The position numbers were made by a program, and so were the translations under genes. Shown here piece by piece: positions 7,880 through 15,460 of a stretch of 64,000 bases of DNA. Within the stretch, counting starts at the first letter, position 1, and each line of letters begins with the position of its first letter. The notes under the pieces were generated by a model that searched no databases, was not told the DNA's origin, and worked only from the letters and a program-made list of their open reading frames with translations. The stretch spans positions 434,001 to 498,000 of the forward strand of contig OY764195.2 of assembly GCA_963668245.2 (NCBI GenBank). The letters are read 5' to 3'. This stretch comes from Anoxybacterium sp963668245. Lineage in GTDB: Bacteria > Bacillota > Clostridia > Peptostreptococcales > Anaerovoracaceae.

Positions 7880-9388
7880 TTATCGAACTTGACTTGCCGT
7901 GGTTTCTTTTAAGATAACATCGTGAGCACCACCTTCAACGATACTAGTCGCTGATACTAATGTAATCTTTGTTTTACTCTGTAATTCCTGAATGCTAAGT
8001 ACGCCACAGTTACACATAGTAGATTTTACTTTATTTAAAGAAAGGGTTACATTATCTTTTAATGAGCCAGCATATGGTACATATGAATCAACCCCCTCTT
8101 CAAAAGAAAGCTTTCCGTCTCCACCAAGGTCATATCGCTGCCAATTACGAGCACGATTAGAACCCTCTCCCCAATACTCTTTTACATACGTTCCATTGAC
8201 ATTTAACTTGTTGGTTGGGCTTTCATCAAATCTTGCAAAATATCTTCCTAGCATCAAGAAATCTGCACCCATTGCAAGGGCCAAGGTCATATGGTAGTCA
8301 TAAACGATACCACCATCGGAACAAATTGGAATATAGATTCCAGTTTGTTCGAAGTACTCGTCACGAGCAGCTGCCACTTCAATGACTGCTGTAGCTTGCC
8401 CACGTCCAATACCCTTTTGTTCTCTTGTAATGCAGATGGAGCCACCGCCAATACCAACTTTTACGAAATCAGCACCAGCTTCTGCCAGATAAAGGAATCC
8501 TTCCCTATCAACAACATTTCCTGCGCCGATTTTTACGGTATTACCGTACTTACTTCTGGCAAAATCCAGTGTATCTTTTTGCCATTCTGAAAATCCCTCT
8601 GATGAGTCGATACAGAGTACATCTGCACCCGCTTCCACAAGAGCAGGGATTCTTTCTGCATAGTCTCTCGTATTGATGCCAGCACCGACTACGTATCTTT
8701 TTCCTGCATCCAGTAGTTCATTTGGATTTTCTTTATGAGAATCGTAGTCCTTACGGAATACAAAATATGTTAATCTTTGATTTTTATCGATAATTGGTAG
8801 TGCATTTAGCTTATGATCCCATAGCATGTCGTTTGCTTCCGAAAGAGAAGCACCCTCATTTGCATAAACCAATGAGGAAAACGGCGTCATTATTTCGGCA
8901 ACCTTTGTATCCATGGACATGCGGCTCACTCTATAGTCTCGGCTGGTAACTATTCCCAGAATCTTGCCATCTGCCGTTCCATCTTCTGTGATTGCAATGG
9001 TGGAATGTCCACTCTTTGCCTTTAAGTCCAAAATATCTTTCAGGGTGTGCTCTGGTGTTAAATTAGAATCACTTTTCACAAATCCCGCTTTGTGCCCCTT
9101 GACACGTTTTACCATAGCCGCTTGGTTTTCAATGGATTGAGAACCAAAAATAAAGGAAATCCCGCCTTCTTTCGCCAATGCCACCGCCATTTTATCATCT
9201 GAAACGGACTGCATAATGGCAGAAACCATCGGGATATTCATCATGATTTCTGATTGTTCTCCTTTTTTATACTTGACCACTGGGGTTTTTAGAGTAACAT
9301 TTTCCGTTTTGCATTCTTTAGAAGAATACCCAGGAACCAGCAAATATTCATTAAATGTACGAGACGGTTCTGTAAAATAATATGCCAT
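7880..9388 (-). CDS. guaB: IMP dehydrogenase
   Basis: It oxidises IMP to XMP with NAD+, the committed step of guanine nucleotide synthesis. The 502-residue TIM barrel is interrupted by a CBS pair (about 105-215). The catalytic loop GIGGGSICITREQKGIGRG holds C319, and the GADFLMLGRYFAR and EEGVDSYVPYAG regions form the rest of the active site and flap. The sequence is a divergent IMPDH form with GSQSIENQ in the N-terminal barrel; GMP reductase is less likely given the CBS insert and the guaA neighbour. The start follows AAGGAGGATGATAATTC. An upstream palindrome (9452-9468) may be an operator. Confidence 0.95.
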   Translation of the reverse strand: MAYYFTEPSRTFNEYLLVPGYSSKECKTENVTLKTPVVKYKKGEQSEIMMNIPMVSAIMQSVSDDKMAVALAKEGGISFIFGSQSIENQAAMVKRVKGHKAGFVKSDSNLTPEHTLKDILDLKAKSGHSTIAITEDGTADGKILGIVTSRDYRVSRMSMDTKVAEIMTPFSSLVYANEGASLSEANDMLWDHKLNALPIIDKNQRLTYFVFRKDYDSHKENPNELLDAGKRYVVGAGINTRDYAERIPALVEAGADVLCIDSSEGFSEWQKDTLDFARSKYGNTVKIGAGNVVDREGFLYLAEAGADFVKVGIGGGSICITREQKGIGRGQATAVIEVAAARDEYFEQTGIYIPICSDGGIVYDYHMTLALAMGADFLMLGRYFARFDESPTNKLNVNGTYVKEYWGEGSNRARNWQRYDLGGDGKLSFEEGVDSYVPYAGSLKDNVTLSLNKVKSTMCNCGVLSIQELQSKTKITLVSATSIVEGGAHDVILKETTASQVR

Positions 9389-9451
9389 GAATTATCATCC
9401 TCCTTCTTGCTGCTCTACCAATCCCCCTTCGAAATTGGAGAGCTTATGCAT

Positions 9452-9468
9452 CGAAACATTATGTTTCG
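9452..9468. promoter_or_regulatory. Palindrome upstream of guaB
   Basis: CGAAACAT and ATGTTTCG are separated by a single T, giving a perfect 8-bp dyad between the carboxypeptidase stop and guaB. There is no T-run after it on either strand, so a terminator is unlikely. On the minus strand the centre contains CATAAT, a possible -10 element about 65 bases upstream of guaB, so the dyad may be a repressor site over the guaB promoter. Confidence 0.5.
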
Positions 9469-9469
9469 C

Positions 9470-10330
9470 CTAATTATTTTCATCTAAATGTAATTGTTGT
9501 AAGTACTCTTCCAGCGTGATATTTTGCTCATAAATCTCTTTTGCTGCTGTAAGTCCTACATATCTTATATGCCAAGGCTCGTATTGATAGCCTGTGATAT
9601 CTTCTTTCCCGTTTGGAAATCGCAAAATAAAACCATACTCATAGCAATGGTTTGCAAGCCATTTTCCTTCTAGTGTATTTCCATATTCCTCTGTCAATTG
9701 GTAATCTACACTAGGAGACGATATGTCTACCGCAAGTCCAGTCTGATGCTCACTTTGCCCAGGTCTGGCACTGTACTGATTCGCTGCTACTTCCCCTTCT
9801 TTTTGAGCATAATTATCAAACAGCATCTTTTGAAAGCTGTAAGAACGATACGCTGTCGTCATTTTCAAAACGATCCCATCGCTTGCTGCTCCGTTCACCA
9901 AATCAGCAAACGCGTCAGCCGCAACTGCCCTCATGTAGCGAGTTACTTCCGATCGGTCTTTGACAAAATACTCCATCTGCTTCAAATCATCCGGTTTATA
10001 GTCTTGATCGATTGGATGCGTTTTATTGACTAATATTAGATACCCATTTTCTTGATCTTTTTTTAACTGTTCCAATCTTTCCCGAGTCTTATTTTCATTC
10101 AGAGTATCCTCTTGGTCATTTGGGTGATTGCTATCCTTTTTACCAATCGAATCATCCGAATTGCTGTCTTCTCCATGGGAACCGGCAATATAGATTACCG
10201 TTGGCCCATCCGCACCACCAATAATCCCTACACTTGGGCTAGGAAGGTATCCGCTGTTTGCCCAAACGATGGATTCTATGATAAATAGTGCTGCTACAAT
10301 TAAGATTTTCACTTTTTTTTCTTTGGTCAT
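9470..10330 (-). CDS. VanY-type D-alanyl-D-alanine carboxypeptidase (M15B) with GGADGPT segment
   Basis: This is a membrane-anchored peptidoglycan carboxypeptidase that trims the terminal D-Ala of stem peptides. An N-terminal membrane segment (about 8-25) is followed by VGIIGGADGPTVIYIAG (34-50), a motif otherwise known from the beta subunit of Na+-translocating decarboxylases. A charged linker comes next, then the M15 zinc peptidase domain with SEHQTGLAVD (H195, D202 as zinc ligands) and EPWHIRYVG (E251 catalytic, H254 ligand). The length fits membrane VanY/DacB-like enzymes. It stands alone between guaB and a response regulator; no vancomycin-resistance genes are nearby, so cell-wall maturation is more likely than resistance. 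Confidence 0.88.
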   Translation of the reverse strand: MTKEKKVKILIVAALFIIESIVWANSGYLPSPSVGIIGGADGPTVIYIAGSHGEDSNSDDSIGKKDSNHPNDQEDTLNENKTRERLEQLKKDQENGYLILVNKTHPIDQDYKPDDLKQMEYFVKDRSEVTRYMRAVAADAFADLVNGAASDGIVLKMTTAYRSYSFQKMLFDNYAQKEGEVAANQYSARPGQSEHQTGLAVDISSPSVDYQLTEEYGNTLEGKWLANHCYEYGFILRFPNGKEDITGYQYEPWHIRYVGLTAAKEIYEQNITLEEYLQQLHLDENN

Positions 10331-10489
10331 GATTTCTATTCCTGTTATCTAATTCCATCCCAGTCTAGCTCATTTTAAGCATAGAGTTTTATATGGATGA
10401 AAATCGGTATTAAAATATTTTACATCAAACCCTATCAGTTTACAACAAAAATGTATGATGTGCAAGGAAGGTTCTTTTAGTACTTTTGA

Positions 10490-10521
10490 AAAGAAAGAAA
10501 AGAGCCTACCCGAAGAGGGCT
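10490..10521 (-). terminator. Terminator after the NtrC-type regulator
   Basis: On the minus strand an AGCC...GGCT stem with a TTCG-type loop (10503-10521, one bulge) is followed by a T-rich run, CTTTTCTTTCTTTT. It lies about 20 bases after the regulator stop. Confidence 0.6.
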
Positions 10522-10541
10522 TGCAACCCGCCAGTTATCAG

Positions 10542-11900
10542 CTATTTTTCCAGCTGATATTCAGCGATTTTATTAAAGAGTTGTCTTCTTGTAATCCCCA
10601 AGCTTTCTGCCGATTTAGACATATTATAGTCATGCTTTATGAGTGTCATTTGGATATGCTCTTTTTCTACTTCTTTTCGAATTTCCCTCAGACCTTTATC
10701 TCCAAATTCAATTGAATTCGTTTTTTCTGCTTGCTTCATGACGGGTAGAAAATCAACGTTTACCGTTCCATTATCAGAAAGAACCACCAAGCGCTCAACA
10801 ATATTTTTTAATTCTCGAACATTTCCCGGATAATGGTACGCCAATAAAAATTCCATGACCTTGCGATCAATTTCCTTAATTTCTTTTTTCATCTCCCTTT
10901 GAGATTTTTGAAAGAAGTAGTCCACTAGAAGGGGAAGATCTTCTTTTCGTTCCCGCAGTGGCGGAATTTGTATTGTAATGGTGCTGATTCGGTAATAAAA
11001 GTCCTCTCTAAATCCACCTTGCTCTATTTCATGCTCTAAATTTTTATTGGTGGCAGTCAAAAGCCGAAAGTCAACTTCGATTTCATCATTTCCTCCCATA
11101 CGGTAAATCTTCTTATTCTCAATTGTTTTTAATAGTTTCGCTTGCATTGGAAGTGGCATATCTCCTATTTCATCTAGAAATAGGGTGCCCTGATCTGCCG
11201 CCTCGATTCTTCCAACTCTTCGGGTGAGCGCACCAGTAAAGGAACCTTTTTCGTGACCGAACAGCTCAGATTCTAATACCGTTTCTGCGATTGCATGGCA
11301 ATTGATATCCATGAATTGATGCCGATTTCTTGGGCTGGATTGATGAATAAATCGTGCAATTACTTCTTTTCCTACACCTGACTCTCCAAGGATCAGAATG
11401 TTTGCATCGCTGGCTGCTGCTTTTTTTGCAATTGCTAATGTGGCTTGAAATGCCGCATTGTTGCTTTCTAGCATTGCATCTGTCTCGGATACTTTTTCTT
11501 TTAACAACTCATTTTCTAACTTTAATTCAAATATGTCTTGGAGTTTAACAATTTCGCGAATCAGCTCTTCTGGATTACCACCTTTCGTCACATAGGAATA
11601 TGCACCGTCTCGCATTGCTGCTACTGCATTTTCAATACTTCCATAGGCAGTCATCATAATCACTTCGGTCCCTGCATGATGGTTCTTAATCTCATGCAAA
11701 AGTTGCTTTCCATCCATTTCAGGCATCATCAAATCAGAAATCACAAGATCATACACAGTTTGCGCCATTTGATTCAATGCACCAATCCCTGACAAGGCAA
11801 AGTCTACTTGATGCCCTTTTGCGGTCAATATTACTTTCATAACTTTACAATAATCTTGTTCATCGTCAACGACTAATATTTTTAATCCTCTTTTACTCAC
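10542..11900 (-). CDS. NtrC-family sigma-54-dependent response regulator
   Basis: This transcription activator has a receiver domain (1-120, phospho-acceptor D56 in ISDLMMP), an AAA+ domain (about 145-375) with Walker A GESGVGKE (172-179), the sigma-54 contact loop GSFTGA (219-224) and DEIGDMP Walker B, and a Fis-type helix-turn-helix at the C-terminus (SAESLGITRRQLFNKI). The GTG start at 11900 overlaps the kinase stop by four bases (GTGA), so the two are translationally coupled. With the kinase and permease it forms a transport-linked two-component unit. I see no sigma-54 promoter upstream of the permease, so the target is unknown. Confidence 0.95.
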   Translation of the reverse strand: MSKRGLKILVVDDEQDYCKVMKVILTAKGHQVDFALSGIGALNQMAQTVYDLVISDLMMPEMDGKQLLHEIKNHHAGTEVIMMTAYGSIENAVAAMRDGAYSYVTKGGNPEELIREIVKLQDIFELKLENELLKEKVSETDAMLESNNAAFQATLAIAKKAAASDANILILGESGVGKEVIARFIHQSSPRNRHQFMDINCHAIAETVLESELFGHEKGSFTGALTRRVGRIEAADQGTLFLDEIGDMPLPMQAKLLKTIENKKIYRMGGNDEIEVDFRLLTATNKNLEHEIEQGGFREDFYYRISTITIQIPPLRERKEDLPLLVDYFFQKSQREMKKEIKEIDRKVMEFLLAYHYPGNVRELKNIVERLVVLSDNGTVNVDFLPVMKQAEKTNSIEFGDKGLREIRKEVEKEHIQMTLIKHDYNMSKSAESLGITRRQLFNKIAEYQLEK

Positions 11901-13912
11901 CCTGCCATTCCTCCATTCTCAACGGGAATTTTAATATCAAATGTAGTTCCCCACTCCATTTCGCTTTCCACCTTGATGGTTCCACCCATCTTTTGTATTT
12001 CGTTATAGACGATATATAAACCTAGGCCATTTCCTTCTCGTTTCTTTTTGGTGGTGAAAAACGGATTAAAGATCTCATCGATTAGTTCTGCTGGAATCCC
12101 ACTTCCATTGTCGCTCACTCGCAGCTGAACCGTACTGTTTTCGATTGTACAACTTACTTTAATCTCTCCATTATCGCCAGTAGCATCTACTGCATTGGAA
12201 ATTAAATTGATTAATATAATCTCCATGGCTTCCACATTGAGATATACCTGCTTTTCTCCTACATAAGAATATTGTATCCTAGTATGGTGCCCTGCGATTA
12301 AATTTCGCTGTAAATCCAGAATGGACTGGATATGTTTTTGCAGATCAACCTGTTCTTTTACATTGGTAGAAAGCCTAGAAAAATTAAGTAGATTGTCAAT
12401 GATGCGGCTCGATTTGTCTACAGACTTTTCGATGACATCGATGGCTTCATCTCTTGTGATGTAATCACGATAGTCAATTTCTTTTAGCACATAACAATAA
12501 TTTCTAATCAGTCCTAACGGATTCCTAATTTCATGGGCTACCCCTGCAGCAAGTTGTCCTACTGCAATCATTTTATGATTTTGAAGTAACTGCCTTTCAT
12601 TATTTCTCGTCTCTGTCACATCAACCATCATCACCAGTAGTTTCTGTATTTGCTCCCTATTATTCTTTATCAAGAATGTATGGACTTCTAATATCTTTCG
12701 GCCTGCCAAAATCTCGTCATCCTTTTCTCTTTCTTCAATAAATGACTCAAAGATTAGGCGACTTAATTTTTCCTTCTCTTTTTCTTCGATTTCAAGAAGA
12801 GACACAAACGGTTTACCTACCGCTTTATTTCTTCTCATATCGAGATACTGGGCAAAGGCTCGATTGATACTAATCACAACCCCAGTCCGATTTAATTCTG
12901 CCATATAATATGTCACACCGTCAAATGTTGTCTGCATTTCATTTTGACTTTCGATCAGCAGTTCCATTCTTTGTTGCAATTCTTCATATAAATTCTTATT
13001 AAACTGATAGAACAAGAAAAATACACAGAGAACAGCCGCAAAAATAATCAAGATTAGAACTCCAAAATTTTCCCATTTGTTTTCTATATAAAGAGGATAG
13101 GATATTCCTGTCCATTTTCCTTGAAGCTGGGAGATGATTTCTTCATTGTCTGTATGATAAACCGCATTGTTCAAAATCTGAAACAGGACATCATTTTGCT
13201 CGGAAACTGCAAGACATACATTTTTTTCGTACAAAATTCCTGTTGATCTGACCCAATTTTTTTCAATTTCTTCTTCTCCCAGAAGATACATCAGGGCGGG
13301 CTCATTTCCTGCAATTGCGTTGTCGCCTCCGTTCAAGTCGTTTTCCATCAGCCCATTCATGTCCTCACTAAATATAAATTGAGCTTCGGAAAATGATTTT
13401 GCAAGGATATCTCTCGCAGGGCTATCTATCTCTAACCCGATTTGAAGATTTGCTCCATTTGGTTCTTCTAAAATACCTTTCCGGATCAATAAGATCCCTC
13501 TGTTTTTTATGATTGGCATTGTAAATGAAAGAGAATTTTCCAAAGCGCTCTCTTGAAAAGAAAAAGCTGCATCGATTGCTCCACTATTAAGCATGGGAGC
13601 TAGTTCGTCTTTTTTTATGAACACATACTGAATCGGGACATGATACCCTTGTGCAATCCGATCCATATAATCTTTCAAAAGTCCTCTGGTTCTACCTTTT
13701 TCGTCAACATAAACAAAAGGGAGTTGATCATCGGTCACACCGATTACCAGTTTACTCTTTTTTTCAATCCACTGGGTCTCCGCCTGGTTGAGTTCATAAA
13801 TGTCTGTTTTTTGACTCCAGTGAAAGGTTTGTTCGCCATGAAGCAAGTTATAAATACTCAAAAAAAGAACAAGCATAATAATGACAGCAGTTATTGTTGC
13901 ATTTCTAATCAT
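11897..13912 (-). CDS. Sensor histidine kinase with extracellular SBP_bac_3 domain
   Basis: Two membrane segments flank an extracellular domain (about 45-270) resembling family 3 amino-acid binding proteins (KLVIGVTDDQLPFVYVDEKG, then GAIDAAFSF). A PAS domain follows (about 330-450), then HisKA with the H-box AAGVAHEIRNPLG, and HATPase with N-box ISNAVDATGDNG, DNGSGIP and GNGLGLYIV. The likely start is ATG at 13912 (671 residues), with AGAAAGGA eight bases upstream; it overlaps the permease stop by 8 bases. The product probably senses a small amino-acid-like ligand and phosphorylates the downstream NtrC-type regulator. Confidence 0.92.
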   Translation of the reverse strand: MIRNATITAVIIMLVLFLSIYNLLHGEQTFHWSQKTDIYELNQAETQWIEKKSKLVIGVTDDQLPFVYVDEKGRTRGLLKDYMDRIAQGYHVPIQYVFIKKDELAPMLNSGAIDAAFSFQESALENSLSFTMPIIKNRGILLIRKGILEEPNGANLQIGLEIDSPARDILAKSFSEAQFIFSEDMNGLMENDLNGGDNAIAGNEPALMYLLGEEEIEKNWVRSTGILYEKNVCLAVSEQNDVLFQILNNAVYHTDNEEIISQLQGKWTGISYPLYIENKWENFGVLILIIFAAVLCVFFLFYQFNKNLYEELQQRMELLIESQNEMQTTFDGVTYYMAELNRTGVVISINRAFAQYLDMRRNKAVGKPFVSLLEIEEKEKEKLSRLIFESFIEEREKDDEILAGRKILEVHTFLIKNNREQIQKLLVMMVDVTETRNNERQLLQNHKMIAVGQLAAGVAHEIRNPLGLIRNYCYVLKEIDYRDYITRDEAIDVIEKSVDKSSRIIDNLLNFSRLSTNVKEQVDLQKHIQSILDLQRNLIAGHHTRIQYSYVGEKQVYLNVEAMEIILINLISNAVDATGDNGEIKVSCTIENSTVQLRVSDNGSGIPAELIDEIFNPFFTTKKKREGNGLGLYIVYNEIQKMGGTIKVESEMEWGTTFDIKIPVENGGMAG

Positions 13913-15335
13913 TGATAAATTCCTTTCTGCAATAGTCTTCACCAAAAACTAGAAGCTCTCTTTCAGCCCTGGAGACTCCTGAATATGACCCTCTAGACCA
14001 GAACGCAAAGACTGCTCCAATCACTGCCCAGACCAAAATCAAGTTCCATTCGTTTGACCAAGAGAGTGAGATTCCCATAACTGGCATATAAAATAGAAGA
14101 AAGCTAAAGGAGAATATCACAACAAGGGTGGCTACACTCCTTCCATACTTCACTTTAAATGGACGCTCCAGCTCTGGTTCTTTCTTTCGCAATACGAGAA
14201 AGGAAACAGCAACCAAAAGATATGATATCACCGAGCCAAATGCACTGGCATTCACAAACCAGATCAAGGCATTTTTACCAAGCAAGGGCGCTAGTATACA
14301 AATAGCCCCTACAAAGATGATTGCTCCTGACGGTGTTCGATATTTTTTATGAAGATGACCAAAGAAAGGAGGTAACATTTTAGCTCTTCCCATGGCAAAT
14401 AGGATTCGTGTCGATCCTACGATAAATCCATTCCAACTGGTCATAATCCCGCAAATTCCACCAAGAATCATAATATTCCCGAACATTTTGTTACCAAAAC
14501 AGTATGCCATCGCATCTGCCGCAGGTACAATTCCCGCAACTCGCACTTCCGGAGGTGCTGAAATGCTGATTCCGATGATAATCAGCACATACCAAATCGC
14601 AGCAAGTACGATAGAAATAATGACCACATTGGCAATTTGACGCAATGGCAAATTCATCTCTTCCGCTGATTGTGGGATAACGTCAAATCCGACAAACATG
14701 GAAGGTACCATAAGCAGAACTGCAATCCAACCCTTTGCGTTGGTTGATGTAGCAAACACATAATGTGTACTGCCAAATGCGATTCCTCCAAAAAGAAATA
14801 CCAATCCCACTAAGAGCAAAAAAGATGTGGCCATCACCTGAAAAATAGCCGCAGGTTTGGCTCCAAAAAAATTCAATGTTAATAAAATCAAAGCACCAAT
14901 AATTCCAACAATTGACCAAGAACCATATACTGCATACCCTGCCACGTCCCAGAGATACCACAGCTTTGGAATTGGCAAAATATAATCTATCGCCGTTGCA
15001 AATGCGATTCCTTCCCACGCTGCAACACCAATGTATGCAAAGGAAATCGCCCATCCGATGAGCCATGCCATACCTTTTCCCATGGCTCTGTACGCATAAA
15101 CCATCTCTCCCCCTGCTAGCGGAAGGGCTACAGTTAGTTCTGCATAGGTCAGTCCAACAAAGATACAAATCATGGCACCAATAATAAAGGCAACGAGAGA
15201 GCCAATGAGACCAGCCTCTTGAATCCAAATACCAGACAGAATCACCCAAGCCCAACCAATCATCGTACCAAATGCCAGGGTAAGCACATCCGTTCTTCCT
15301 AATACTCTTTGAAAACTTCTGTTTTCGTTACTCAT
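13905..15335 (-). CDS. APC-superfamily amino acid permease
   Basis: This integral membrane transporter has about 12 hydrophobic segments. It opens with the APC signature LTLAFGTMIGWAWVILSGIW and carries GGEMVYAYRAMGKGMAWLIGW in segment 3. The likely start is ATG at 15335 (476 residues), with AAAGGA nine bases upstream; the open frame extends 37 codons further, but that stretch has no good start. It is the first gene of the permease-kinase-regulator set and overlaps the kinase start by 8 bases. The substrate is probably an amino acid, perhaps the one sensed by the kinase; which one cannot be said. Confidence 0.9.
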   Translation of the reverse strand: MSNENRSFQRVLGRTDVLTLAFGTMIGWAWVILSGIWIQEAGLIGSLVAFIIGAMICIFVGLTYAELTVALPLAGGEMVYAYRAMGKGMAWLIGWAISFAYIGVAAWEGIAFATAIDYILPIPKLWYLWDVAGYAVYGSWSIVGIIGALILLTLNFFGAKPAAIFQVMATSFLLLVGLVFLFGGIAFGSTHYVFATSTNAKGWIAVLLMVPSMFVGFDVIPQSAEEMNLPLRQIANVVIISIVLAAIWYVLIIIGISISAPPEVRVAGIVPAADAMAYCFGNKMFGNIMILGGICGIMTSWNGFIVGSTRILFAMGRAKMLPPFFGHLHKKYRTPSGAIIFVGAICILAPLLGKNALIWFVNASAFGSVISYLLVAVSFLVLRKKEPELERPFKVKYGRSVATLVVIFSFSFLLFYMPVMGISLSWSNEWNLILVWAVIGAVFAFWSRGSYSGVSRAERELLVFGEDYCRKEFIND

Positions 15336-15411
15336 TGAATCACGTCCTTTTATCTTGATACCACTATTTAACCACAAAACAAAACAAAGGAACAGACAAG
15401 TTTTCAAAATC

Positions 15412-15454
15412 AAAAAAAAAGTAGAAAGATAGAACAGAAAGTCCATCTCTCTAC
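15412..15454 (-). terminator. Terminator of the dehydratase / TRAP operon
   Basis: On the minus strand GTAGAGAGAT (15454-15445) pairs with ATCTTTCTAC (15430-15421) with one G-T pair, followed by nine T. It sits 6 bases after the flavoenzyme stop and separates the catabolic operon from the permease gene. Confidence 0.88.
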
Positions 15455-15460
15455 TGATTA

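Noticed and set aside
9470..10330. Vancomycin resistance locus
   Set aside because: The VanY-like enzyme is alone; no vanH, vanA-type ligase or vanX is nearby.
14683..15255. 190-codon minus-strand frame inside the APC permease gene
   Set aside because: It is a shifted frame of the permease, rich in Trp/Cys/Arg with no start site or family.
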